64,000 nt of DNA from Zygnema cylindricum (taxonomy: Eukaryota > Streptophyta > Zygnematophyceae > Zygnematales > Zygnemataceae). Each line of letters begins with the position of its first letter. Positions within the stretch are counted from its first letter, which is position 1. A model generated the notes under the pieces. That model saw only the letters and a list, made by a program, of their open reading frames with translations. It was not told the DNA's origin and made no database searches. The stretch is taken from contig JBBHKE010000790.1 of the NCBI GenBank assembly GCA_037447655.1, positions 126,001 through 190,000 of the forward strand, given 5' to 3'. The position numbers and the translations under genes are program-made. Shown piece by piece: positions 21,112-31,521 of this stretch.

Positions 21112-21954
21112 GGTGCAATGGATGACCGAAATGAAGGTCTAAATTACAACCTTAACTCCTCCAAAAAAGATGAGGTTCTCTAAACTAAAACTCTTATCCC
21201 CTCTAAGCCGAAGGAGACAGGTTGCTGTTTTAGTACTGTGCTGCTCCGTTGGAAGTCTAACAAATATTCCCTCAAAACCGACTATTCTGGTCCAAAATAT
21301 TTTAGTAGTTAACCTCGGCTGAAAGGCAACCGAAGCCCATAAATAGACTTCCAAAGAGAGAACAGAGACACTCCCACACAGAATAACGAAAAAATAATAC
21401 AATTATAAGCTATTTCAAAATTAGAAACATCACCTTGCCCTAGAAAAATAGAGATAAAGATAGGATTCAGAATAATACCAAGCGAGCTTAACATACCCCC
21501 AAAAGAAACGTTAACAACAAGAAGAGACGCAATATCTCTCGAAGACACGGAAACAGATAATGTACTCCTTAACTCCTCAATTTCCGCAACCCGTAACCGG
21601 CAAGACCCCTCTCGGTATTAAAAGCAACAAGTCCCCAAATCGCCCAAAAAAGAGAGATAGTGCCAACTACCCAACCGAACTACGATTCCCACAAAGGACA
21701 AAGACAAACCAAGATGGTAGTAGGGTCGGAATAACATAACAAACAAAGGTTCTCCAAAAGAAGATTTGATGGAATTTCTAAAGCTTTTATCACGAGATAG
21801 GACTGAAACAACAACCTGTCTCTTTCGGCCCGAAGTGCCTTATACAACATAGTTTGTCAAGTTTCAGATCCAAAAGGTCAACGAAATTCAAAGAGCCAAT
21901 GAGAGGAGAGCAATTGCTATTTAACTCACATAGGTTGAAAAAAGTCGTACCACA
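21112..21954 (-). other. R: leader region after the 5' LTR
   Basis: This minus-strand sequence follows the LTR end at 21955. A possible primer site TGGTACGAC lies 2-3 bases inside the boundary, unlike the initiator-Met half-tRNA site of the Copia elements; the tRNA is not identified. Two open stretches are present, 21790-22029 (crossing from the LTR) and 21309-21548. The second is strikingly hydrophobic (SLLVVNVSFGGMLSSLGIIL, CIIFSLFCVGVSLFSLW). No known family recognised. Confidence 0.4.
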
Positions 21955-23214
21955 CGACATTCTATGAGCTCCATTGCCACACAGAATTTGCAGGTCCAAA
22001 GAAGCTAATCTACATAGCGCCGACTCCAAGTTTATATAAACCCAAATGATTGACCATTTGACAAGCAGAACCCCAATACATCTTCATCCCTGTGAAATAA
22101 GACTTTGTGTATGCTCAGTTTCACCAGAGAATGTAAAGTTATAATATGAGTTTTGGATAACATTCCCCACTTTCACTTTACCTTAGGAATGCAACCACCT
22201 TCGCAGCCAAACACTCTGACTAACTACACTCTGGTGTAGAACAGACTCCTGTGATTCCGCAGCAAAAAGAATCATTGAAATTGCTCACCCAAGCATTAAG
22301 TTTTCAATGGTCAAAGATGACCTATTTGTACAGATGCTCTCTGGGAGAGAGGCTGAAACCCAAAAATATTCTAAGTCTTAACTACTTCTCTAAGCTATTA
22401 GTATAACAATCCTATCAAAAGACTGTAAGGTACAAGAAGGTACAGGTATCGCTGTACTTCTTGTACGGCCATAGTACGGCATGGCTGCTCCGCTCATGCG
22501 TGCTAGTTCGTGAGCCGAAGTTGCTCCCTCGGCGATACCCACAGTCCAATCACCACTCGCCACGTGTCCTCTGCTAATATATGCTGAGTAAACCGCTAAA
22601 TGTCCACTCCGATGCGTCGGCTCCATCGTGAGCCGTCGGATCTTGAAACTGCATCTAATCGCGTCCGTTAAATCCAATGTAGTTTCGTTTCGTATATATT
22701 GAGAATGTAGATTAGTTCTCAGATTGAATACGTTTTGATCTCAGTGAATACATTTTTTCGTCAACGCCTAAGTGGATAAGACACTACGACTAATTAGCGG
22801 TTGCAAACCCTAGTTGAAATCCGCCCATTGGCAGTATTTTGATAAAAAAGCCTTCTGTTATTATATCTAAGTGTGTATCTTAACTAGCTCATTCATTACT
22901 GGACCACGTAAGTTCAACGTTTTAATGAGACCCAAGCGATAAGGCGCACGACTTTCTTTACGGCTTGTATAGTGAGAGACCTTGGTTTAAATTTGGTTAA
23001 GTTCAATATTTTATTCATCTTTCTTTCTGACTATGGCTGCACCTTGGTTTAAATCCGGTGAAGTTCAATATTTTATTCATCTTTCTTTCTGACTATGGCG
23101 GCAGCCAAGGCTATCTCTGTTTTCCAGTAACTACAACAAGTATGGATAACTTTTGAAGACCATTTAGCAAACACATAAAATAAATCCAGACCTATAAAAT
23201 ACCCAATTTTAACA
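21955..23214 (-). repeat. 5' LTR of element R
   Basis: This 1,260-bp LTR starts TGTTAAAATTGGG (from 23214 leftward) and ends near GAATGTCG. It is about 70 bp longer than the solo copy because of a 62-bp tandem duplication (22979-23040 and 23041-23102). It contains two antisense tRNA-like modules, a CCACGTGT G-box near 22561, and the leader segment with GTGTAG-type hairpins near 22230-22300. Confidence 0.75.
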
Positions 23215-23693
23215 CCACACTCAGGGAAAAATGTTCTACGTGAGAATCCTGCTAAATCCAAAACTGAGAGTCCCAATCTAAACTAATAAACTACTAAAAA
23301 TCCTGAACTGGCGTGGGAACACCACACTTTGACCTAGGGTAATTAATGGACATAAAGTTAGATGAACCTGAATTGGCGTTTTACCGACAGCTAACAACAA
23401 AATCTAAATGAAAATCCAAAAATTTACGTGGCCATCCACAATGTACCCCCCACGAGGGCCAATGTAAACAGGTCCTATGTAACGGAATCACAATCTGTGA
23501 GACGGAATAACTTTGTCGTCCGGCTTCTTTTAGGCGCGAAATAAAGTGTGTTCTACTCCGTTTAGAAAATATGGGAATTCCGTCCGGCTGAGTACACTCC
23601 TTCCTCTGTACTCCGATGATCGTACAGGGGAGAAAGGGCCCATAAATCCTTGGTGAGATAAACAAGTGTGTGTAAAGCACAAGAGCTTGACAC
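23215..23693. other. Orphan segment between R and the truncated LTR of E
   Basis: These 479 bp match neither the LTR of R nor the missing part of E's 3' LTR. A 100-codon minus-strand open stretch (23381-23680) has no recognisable motif. A short near-repeat (CCTGAACTGGCG / CCTGAATTGGCG) occurs at 23312 and 23369. It may be a remnant of another insertion that removed the U5 half of E's LTR. Confidence 0.4.
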
Positions 23694-24160
23694 TCTTCTC
23701 CGTAATTTCGGCGCTAGTGCGAATCGTCGATCGCGAAACAACATTTAATTTCGTCCGTTTAAATTCGATGTTATTTCGTGTATTTTGTACGATACTTTGT
23801 TTCGTGCGGTCTAGTACGTTTATTGTTCACTTCGCCCCGTAATATGTTAAATGAATTATGACGCCGCGTCACACGCTAAATATTTATTAAACCTGATTAT
23901 ATTCACCAATTCACTAAGATCTAATGGATAAGGTCAACGGCTACGCTGTACAACAATTATATGATAGGTCATATGTTTAATTCATATCCTTCGCATTTTT
24001 ATTTTGCAAGGGGCTATGTCTCCTACTTCCTATGTTTGTCTCCTTCTTTGCCTGAGACATCCATGGCTGCCTGCCAATCCACAGTGACTACAACAAGTAT
24101 GAGGACTGTAGTAAGCTCATAGACCATGAGATATAGAATATGGTATACCATTTTTCAACA
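23694..24160 (-). repeat. 3' LTR of Copia E, truncated
   Basis: Only the first 467 bp (U3 side) remain. They align with 41615 downward in the 5' LTR, including the tRNA-like module at about 23918-23995 (CTAATGGATAAGG, then ATGTTTAATTCAT on the plus strand). Identity to the 5' LTR stops abruptly at 23694. A purine tract lies just outside at 24161-24175 (minus strand). Confidence 0.8.
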
Positions 24161-24173
24161 CTTCCCTTATTTT

Positions 24174-25799
24174 CTAGTCTATCTTTAGCTTTAGTCCACA
24201 GTTCTCCCTACAAAATATCAATTTGGGGAAAGAAACCGGCTTAGTCATCATATCTGCGACTATTTCTATATCCGGTCTATATTCCAAACTATTAATTTTA
24301 TTCTCAACCTTCTCTATAACAAAGCTCCAACGAATATCCATATGCTTTGCTTTAAATTGATGCTTGGGGTTTGTTGCAATTGCAATCGCAGGTGTATTAT
24401 CACAAAATATCTTTTGCACTCTATTCTTTGTATATCCAAGTTTTTGAAGCAAGGATTTCACCCACATTAATTATTTCACAGCCGAACAAGAGGCCATATA
24501 CTCATCCTCCATGGTGGAGTGAGAAATCACCTTTTGTTGCTTGCTGCTCCAATAGCAAGCCCATTCCTAACATACAACACATACCTAGAAGTACACCTCC
24601 TCCTCGGAGCATCCCCATAACTGGCATCACTCCAAGTGGTGATGTCAGTATAGTCCCCTCCGACATGCAACCACAAATTTGTCGTTCCTATCAAAAAACG
24701 CATGACACTTTTGGCCGCTTCCGAATCTTTCTTCCTAGGATCATTCATTCTCCTACTTAATATCCCTACAGTTGTTGCTATATCAGGACGAATACAGTTC
24801 ATAATATAGATGAAACTACCGACAACCTGTCTGTACATAATAGTTTACATAAACTCGTTTTCCTCTGGTCCTAACTCGTTATCTATGATCCATACTCCCC
24901 CTTGTGAGCTCCCCTCATTTCCATTCTTTAAATCCATAGGAGTCGTACAACTATTTGCTTTATCCATTTGATATTTTTCAAGCATATTTCCTATCGCTTC
25001 CTTTAGTGTTAGCCTAATTGTTCTATTTTCTCTATCCCTTTCCATTTGGATTCCCAAAATTTAATTTACCTCTCCCAAGTCTTTCATTTCAATTTTACTC
25101 TTTAGATCCTTTTTCAATCCATTAATCTTTTTCATTGATTTACTCAAAACAAGCAAAATATCAACATAGATGGCAATGAAAATTATACCTTCCTTATCCT
25201 CAAATAGATAAATGGAATGATCTGAACTGATTCATATATATCCCAAAATTATCGAAAACTCGTCCAACTTCTTGTTTCATTGGCGCAGAGCTTACTTTAG
25301 TCCATATAGAGACTTTATCAATCTGCATACCTTACTTTCTTCTCCTTTCTCCACAAATCCTTCCAGCTACAGCATGAAGATCACTTCTTCTAATTCTCCT
25401 TCTAAGAAAGTGGTTTTGATGTCCATCTGATGCACTTCCATCTCTTCCGCTGCCGCTAAACTAAGTAGAATCCGGACGGAGGGAAATCTAACAACCGGAG
25501 CGAATGTCTTCTCATAATCGATTCCCTCTTTGTGTGAATCCCTTTGCCACTACCCTTGCCATGTATTACTCGATGGTGTTTTCCGGATTGAGTTTCAACT
25601 TACATACCCACTTGCATCCTATCGGCTTTCTGTCAAGAGGAAAATCCATTAGCTCCCATGGGTTTGCTTCCATAATGGAAGCCATCTCATCATTAATGGT
25701 TGTCATCAATGTACTCTTTTTTGACTATTAATTGCTTCCGGGTAAGTCTGGGGTTCGCTTAAATGTGACAACTTATTTACCTTGTTGTTCACTTGTTTT
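24174..25799 (-). pseudogene. Copia E RT (3' part) and RNase H
   Basis: This is the minus-strand continuation of the frame interrupted at 31522 by Copia G. From 25799: a remnant of the pre-RT linker (VNNKV), TWELV-like block (about 25660), RT motifs including MDIK and HGELE (about 25390-25430), YVD near 25165, then MGIQMERDRENRTIRLT (24845-25057). RNase H follows in 24527-24838 (TWSDASYGDA) and 24174-24467 (FCDNTPAIAIA, KHMDIRWSFV). At least three stops or shifts separate these pieces. The open plus-strand frame 24371-24760 is a shadow. Confidence 0.82.
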
Positions 25800-26559
25800 T
25801 GTTGTTCTACAACCACCGGTGCAGGTGGAGGAGCAGCACTAGTAGTAGAAGTAGACATGATACACTCTCAGAAGCTATCAAGAATCCTACCAAACAGCTG
25901 TTCTTAAGTGCTCACCAATTCTTATACAAGCATCCAAATCTCACAAAACTCTATCAGAATATAGAGTAGCATAAACACTGATAACTCCCAAAGTTATAGC
26001 ACAATTGACTTGACAACACTCAAGATATAATACTCAGAAGTTTCCCAAAAACTGTCTGCAGTTTTACTACTTATAAGTCTGGATACATAATATGTTATGA
26101 GTCCTAAGTCTTATACCTTTGTTGAACTGGCAACACCAGTGTACTTGAAAGGTACATCAAACCACCAAGCTACCACTAATCTATCAAGCTACCATTGAGC
26201 TATCACTAAGCTACCACTGAGCTATCACTAAGCTAACTAGAATCGTATCTATCGCAGTTGCTCTATCCTGTACAGAATCACATTAAAAATATCAGACGTT
26301 GCGTTGTCCTGTCTGTGTTGCGGCTTCGCTGCTGCGCTGCTCTGTTGCTGCGCTACTTTGCTGCTGCGCTGCACTGCTGTATAGCAACTGCACTGCTGTA
26401 TAGCAGCTGCGCTGCTGTATAGCAGCTGCGCTGCTGTATAACAGCTGCGCTGCTCTGTTGTATAGCAGCTGTACTGCTCTGTCTGAATAGCAGCTGCGCT
26501 GCTTTGTCTGTAAAGCAGCTGCGCTGCTCTGAGACTGAAAGCTTTCCAAAAAGACAACA
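25800..26559 (-). repeat. 3' LTR of Copia G
   Basis: This 760-bp LTR matches 30826-31521 (696 bp). The length difference lies in a minisatellite of about 19-24 bp units (core GCTGCTGTATAGCAGC) at about 26325-26535. The purine tract AAAGCTTTAGGGGAGTG precedes it on the minus strand (26560-26576). The gag start codon is contained in the LTR. Confidence 0.92.
26325..26535. repeat. Hairpin-forming minisatellite in LTR G
   Basis: The unit is about 19 bp (GCGCTGCTGTATAGCAGCT) with variants, tandemly repeated; each unit can fold as GCTGCT-GTAT-AGCAGC. The copy in the 5' LTR (31340-31490) has fewer units. Translations give runs like QLLYSSAAAIQQ, which are artefacts. Confidence 0.85.
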
Positions 26560-26759
26560 CTCCCCTAAAGCTTTAGACTCAGTATCCCGGCGCAGCTGCG
26601 GTGATAAACTAGCGCAGCATCGCAGCATAGCAGTATAGCAATTAGCAAGTCACCCAGTCCCATTACCTCACAATAGTGGAATTATCGCAGAGTGACAATA
26701 TAGCAGTGCAGCAATTCAACTATTCACTTAATCCCACTGCGTCCCTATAATACTTCAAC

Positions 26760-28340
26760 ATAGGAGCAGGAAGGGCTTTAGTGAGCATATCAGCAATCAT
26801 TTTTGCATCTAGCAAATAACATAATTTAATCACTCTAGAGAACACCTTTTCTCTTACAAGGTGTAATCGTACATCCATGTGCTTGCTTTTGAAGTGATGA
26901 CTCAGTTAGATGCAATGGCAATGGGAGCTTGGTTATCACATCAAATCACCTGTGGACCAACTTGCTTGTATCCTAGTTCTTGTAATATGGATTTTACCCA
27001 CAAGAGTTCTTTGAGGCCCGAGCTTGCTGCCATATATTCTGACTCCATTGTCGACTGTGCTGTAACCTTTTGAAGTTTGATGCTCCAACAGCAAGTACCG
27101 TTCCCAATTTGTAGAACGAATCCCGTGGTGGATTTCCGGCTTGGCATGTCGCCATAGCTTGCATCACTCCATGTTTGCAGCTTGACTTCTCCTCCGCCTA
27201 GAGTGAGTTTGAGATCTTTAGTTTCTGCCAAATATCTTAAGACTCTCCTTGCTGCATCAAGATCAGATTTTCTCGGATTTTCTAGACTCTTGCTCAGTAC
27301 CCCGAGTGCTGCAACAATGTCAAGACGGGTACAGTTCATAAAATATATTAAGCTTCCCACTATCTGTCTATAAGGTATTATTGTCATAGGATCATTCTCC
27401 CCTGACTCTAAATACTCGCTAACAATGACACCTGGTTCTGTCTCTTCTCCCTCTAACTTCTACCGAAACTCCATTGGAGTTAGACATCCTTTTGCCCCCC
27501 GCATTCCGTACTCATCCAACATGTTTTCAATAGCCTCTTTTTGAGTCAATGTTATTATTTTCCTATTTCTGTCCCTCTCTACCTGGATACCCAAAATATA
27601 TTTTGCCTCACCCAGGTCTTTCATCTCGAACCGTGAGTTTAGAGCGGTTTTGATTTTGTTAATTTTAGCCATTGATTTGCTAATTAATAGCAAATCATCT
27701 ACGTAAACTGCTATATACACTATCCCATTTTCACCCTTTAAAACGTAGACAGAGTGATCAGAACTTATCTTTTGAAATCCTAGACTAGTCAAGAATTCAT
27801 CAAGCTTTATATTCCACTGTCTGGGGGCTTGTTTTAGGCCGTACAAAGATTTTAGCAACTTGCATACTAAGTGCTCTTTTCCTGGTTCCACATACTTTTC
27901 AGGCTGCTGCATGTAAATGGTCTCTTCTAGTTCTCCATGCAAAAAGGTCGTTTTTACATCCATCTGATGAATTTCCATATCTTCTATAGCAGCTATGGAC
28001 AGCAAAATCCTAACTGTTGGAAATCTTACAACCGGAGAAAATGTTTCTTCAAAATCGATTCCTTCCTTTTGATTGTACCCCTTCGCCACAAGTCTGGCCT
28101 TATAGCGTTCAATGGTGTTATCAGGATTTAACTTCACCTTGAATACCCATTTGCTGCCGATCGCTTTTCGGTCTAGAGGAAGGTCCACGAGCTCCCATGT
28201 TTGATCCTCCATGATCGACTTCATTTCGTCGTTTGCCGCCTCAATCCAGTGATTCCGCTCTGGTGATGAGAAGGCCTCTTGGATGGTCAAGGGCTCACCT
28301 GAGTCTGCCGAGTAGGCAAAGTGAGAGATTGCTTGCAGGC
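26760..28340 (-). pseudogene. Copia G reverse transcriptase and RNase H
   Basis: RT is open from 28290 to 27460 (276 codons). It has TWELVDLPLDRKAIGSKWVF, RYKARLVAKGYNQKEG, MDVKTTFLHGELEE, GLKQAPRQW and the catalytic VYVDDLLLISKS (about 27660-27700). A stop at 27460 precedes a short spacer; RNase H continues 27387-26941 with TIIPYRQIVGSLIYFMNCTR, TWSDASYGD and QSTMESEYMAAS. An in-frame TGA near 26941 cuts the CDNQA motif region, after which the remainder to about 26760 is degenerate. Motif order is standard for Copia. Confidence 0.88.
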
Positions 28341-28347
28341 GGATGCT

Positions 28348-29967
28348 TCATCTTCTTCCCCCCGGAAATTCTGAGGCTGAGATCGTCGGATGCCGCGCAT
28401 TGCGCTGATTGCGCTGATTGGGCTGGTTGCAATCCGTGTGTATTGACTGCTCTTGGTCCATCTGGACCCGAAGTTGGTGAGGAATTTGGAGAGAGGCTGA
28501 CTCCGGAGTCATTACCGGAGTGTGTGGAATCTGCGCGACAATTTCCTGCATGTAATCTAAGATGACATACTCCTGTACTTTTTGTTGCTTTTGCTTCTCT
28601 GTCATTTGAAATAAATCTATGGAGTCTAGTTCATCTTTAACAATGATGTTTCTAGCTACAACGATTTTCTGCCTTTCAAACACAAAGACTCTATAACCTT
28701 TTGAGTGATCATCATATCCTAACAGAATACCCGGTAATCCCTTCGGTTCCATTTTCCATCTATCTTTAGACGTATCCAATATAAAGCATTGACTACCAAA
28801 GACCTTGAAATGGCTAACATCTGGTTTGGTACCTGTCGAGATTTCGTAAGGAGTTGTTTCTACCGATCTTGATCCTATCCTATTTTTAATATAAACTGCA
28901 CAATTTAGAGCCTCAGCCCAGAATTTCGGATCCACATTTTTATCTGCGAGCATAGACCTAGAGCTTTCCGTGAGAGTTCTATTCAGTCTTTCCAACACCC
29001 CATTTTGTTCCGGTGAATATGGAACAGTCAATAGATGACTAATGCCTTCCTCGAGTAAAAAGGTTTCAAATGCTTTCGATGTATATTCACCAACATTGTC
29101 CGATCTGAGCTGTAAAATAGATGAATTATGAAGTTTTTCAGCCCATGCTTTATAGTGTTTGAAGTGACCAAACACTTCACTCTTCTCCTTCATGAAGTAA
29201 ACTTTTGTAAACCTGGAGAAATCATCTGTAAATGTGACCATATATTTCATCCCCCTGGTAGATGGAACCTTCGCCGGACCAAAGACATCCGAATGAATTT
29301 GTTGTAAAAGTTTCGTTGACCGATGCTCAGACTCCTCAGGAAATGGCAATCTGTGGATTTTGCCTAAAGCGCAACCATCGCAAGTTTTGACCGGCCCATC
29401 TGTGATTGATACACCCTCTATTTTTCCAGCAATGACCATTTTCCTTAAACTATCATAATTTACATGGCCTAATATTTTATGCCACAACTCATCTGAGTGC
29501 AAAACATAGGAGTACAAAACATCATTCTCCTTTGTATTAGCCATATCCATGCGATACATCTTGCTACTATCTCTAGTACCTGTAACTGCAACCTTGCCAT
29601 TTTTGCTAACAACTTGCCGACCATTTTTCAAATTAACCTCAAAACCTTTGCTCTCTACTAACGACGTAGAAAACAGATTTTTCTTAAAGTCAGGAACAAA
29701 TAAGACATTGTGAAGAGTCCATTCAAGTGCTTTTCCCTCGACATCAACTAGTAAGGACACATCACCCACAGCACGAGTTTGGACACTCATTCCACAAGCA
29801 TAATAAATATTTTTCTCCGGCGTTGCTTTCAAATTTTTGAAGATGGCCTTGTTCCAGCACATGTGGGCTGACGCTCCTGTATCCATTATCCATCCGGGGT
29901 CCTTCGCGCCCTCCATTGCAGCCGCCATAGCGAATAGATCCGTATCATCCTTCGTAGAAACCGTCAA
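28348..29967 (-). pseudogene. Copia G protease and integrase
   Basis: This is a 539-codon open stretch. The protease site is WIMDTGASAHMC (about 29860-29890), a canonical DTG. The integrase zinc domain has WHKILGH and CDGCALGK. The catalytic core keeps HSDVFGP (first Asp), RSDNVGEYTS (second Asp) and PEQNGVLERLNR (Glu). The C-terminal part has GYDDHSKGYRVFVF and an acidic, Gln-rich tail. No internal stop occurs, so this region is potentially coding, but the stops in gag and after RT make the complete polyprotein unavailable. It is the most intact integrase in the window. Confidence 0.9.
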
Positions 29968-30893
29968 AGTCTCGTCTTGGAGCGACGAAGAAGCCGAAAA
30001 TAGTGCATTTCCACAAGGTGTAGTCCCCGTGAAGCCTTGGTAAAACTAGCTTTGTTGCCATCCCGGCCGGTATAAACCTGTATCGTTAGCTTTTTTAAGC
30101 TTAGGACAAAATTTGTATCCATGACCTCTCCCACTACAATAAAAGCATGCATTGTTGGATTGTCTATTTCCACCTTGATTAAAATGTCTGACTGATGAAA
30201 ATGATTCCTTTGCTGATTAAACTGTCCTATTCTCTCAAAGTATGAATTAAAAGCCTCTACTTGCTCAACATTGAGAATATTAGATGTAGCTTCCTCCTCT
30301 AGTAAAATATTGATGGCTAACTGTAAAGTCCAACTAGCTTTATCTTTTTATTTGAGCATGTCAGATGCTCCTTTCATACTACGAGGGAGACCCCTCATGA
30401 GCAATGCTGCCTGTTGAAAAGGAGGACACACCCCACCTGCACAAGCATGTGCATCTACAAGGATACGAAATTTGTTAGAATATTCAGCCATTGTACCGCC
30501 AGTGTACTTATAGTCCCAAATTTTTTCAGCTAGTAGAAGCTCTTCTTGGACATTGGCCTTTTCATAATCACTTTTAAGAGATTTCCAGATATCAATTGCT
30601 TTTTTCATATTTATCCAAGACATAGCTAATTTTTCAGATATACAAAACTTCAAAATAGAACGAGCTTGCGTATTTTTCTTAGACCATGATGGATCAGATT
30701 CATCCAGTGAACCATCCAATATATCCAAAAGATTGACATTTTCAAAATGTGTCTCCACCATATCCGCCCAGTAAACATACTTATCCCCGGAAAAGATAGG
30801 AATTCTTGATGACAGGCCCATAACCTGTTGTTCTACAACCACCGGTGCAGGTGGAGGAGCAGCATTAGTAGTAGAAGTAGACATGATACACAC
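29968..30893 (-). pseudogene. Copia G gag
   Basis: Gag opens in the LTR (ATG at about 30882: MSTSTTNAAPPPAPVVVEQQ), crosses the primer site as VMGLSSRIPIFSG, and continues through KYVYWADMVE and a capsid-like helical region to a stop at about 30348 (TAA). The frame resumes beyond it to a canonical CX2CX4HX4C knuckle (CFYCSGRGHGYKFC, about 30104-30150) and then joins the protease frame. Length and order match Copia gag. The single stop is the only clear lesion. The Ala/Pro-rich N-terminus is encoded by LTR sequence. Confidence 0.85.
30815..30825 (-). other. Primer binding site of Copia G
   Basis: On the minus strand GGTTATGGGCC directly follows the LTR end (AACAACA). It complements the anticodon arm of initiator tRNA-Met, the half-tRNA priming used by Drosophila copia. 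It is read in frame by gag as V-M-G. Confidence 0.8.
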
Positions 30894-31521
30894 TCAGAAG
30901 CTATCAAGAATCCTACCAAACAACTGTTTTTAAGCGCTCACCAATTCTTATACAAGCATCCAAACCTCACAAAACTCTATGAGAATATAGAGTAGCATAA
31001 ACACTGATAACTCCCAAAGTTATAGCACAATTGACCTGACAACACTCAAGATATAATACTCAGAAGTTTCCCAAAAACTGTTTGCAGTTTACTACTTGGA
31101 AGTCTGGATACATAATATGTTATGAGTCCTAAGTCTTATACTTGTGTTGAATTGGCAACACCAGTGTACTTGAGAGGTACATCAAACCACCAAGCTACCA
31201 CTAATTTGTCAAGCTACCATTGAGCTATCACTAAGCTACCACTACTAAGCTAACTAGAATCGTATCTATCGCAATTGCTCTATCCTGTACAGAATCACAT
31301 TAAGAATATCAGACGTTGGGTTGTCCTGTCTGTGTTGCGGCTTCGCTGCTGCGCTGCTCTGCTGCTGCGGTGCTCTGCTGTATAGCAGCTGCACTGTTGT
31401 ATAGCAGCTGCGCTGCTCTGTTGTATAGCAGCTGCGCTGCTCTGTCTGTATAGCAGCTGTGCTGCTTTGTCTGTAAAGTGTTGCGTTGCTCTGAGACTGA
31501 AATCTTTCCAAAAAGACAACG
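30826..31521 (-). repeat. 5' LTR of Copia G
   Basis: This 696-bp LTR is near-identical by eye to the 3' LTR apart from the shorter minisatellite (31340-31490) and a few substitutions. Target duplication GTTTT is at 31522-31526. Confidence 0.92.

Larger units (their letters stand above)
3384..23214 (-). mobile_element. LTR retroelement R carrying a DNA methyltransferase (interrupted)
   Basis: This is a minus-strand retroelement assembled from three blocks: 19088-23214, 9755-11188 and 3384-5692. The blocks are separated by a solo LTR containing Copia C (11189-19087) and by Copia B (5693-9754). Removing B with its GAATC duplication joins two halves of one open frame upstream of the protease. 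Order from the 5' end: LTR (21955-23214), leader, gag-like region, Cys-rich and coiled-coil gag, retropepsin, cytosine-5 methyltransferase. RT and integrase would lie left of 3384, beyond the insertion of Copia A, so the superfamily (Gypsy or other) cannot be decided here. Cytosine methyltransferases captured by retrotransposons have been reported in charophyte algae and dinoflagellates; R has the same general design. Confidence 0.75.
25800..31521 (-). mobile_element. Copia G, a second Copia family, nearly complete
   Basis: This 5,722-bp minus-strand element is inserted in Copia E with the exact target duplication GTTTT (25795-25799 and 31522-31526). LTR ends are TGTTGTC...AACAACA; the outermost base of the 5' LTR is G instead of A. 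Protein sequence differs clearly from the A/B/C/E/F/K family, and the LTRs lack the tRNA-like module, so this is a separate lineage. Gag, protease, integrase, RT and RNase H are all present with few lesions, making it the best-preserved coding copy together with C. Confidence 0.95.

Noticed and set aside
24371-24760. 129-codon plus-strand open frame
   Set aside because: It is the complement of Copia RNase H coding sequence on the minus strand; equivalent shadow frames occur over C and K.
26249-26628. Gln/Ala/Ser-rich open frames around the CTG-rich repeat, as a host polyQ protein
   Set aside because: They lie entirely in the LTR minisatellite of Copia G, are open in several overlapping frames, and recur in the other LTR at 31266-31656.
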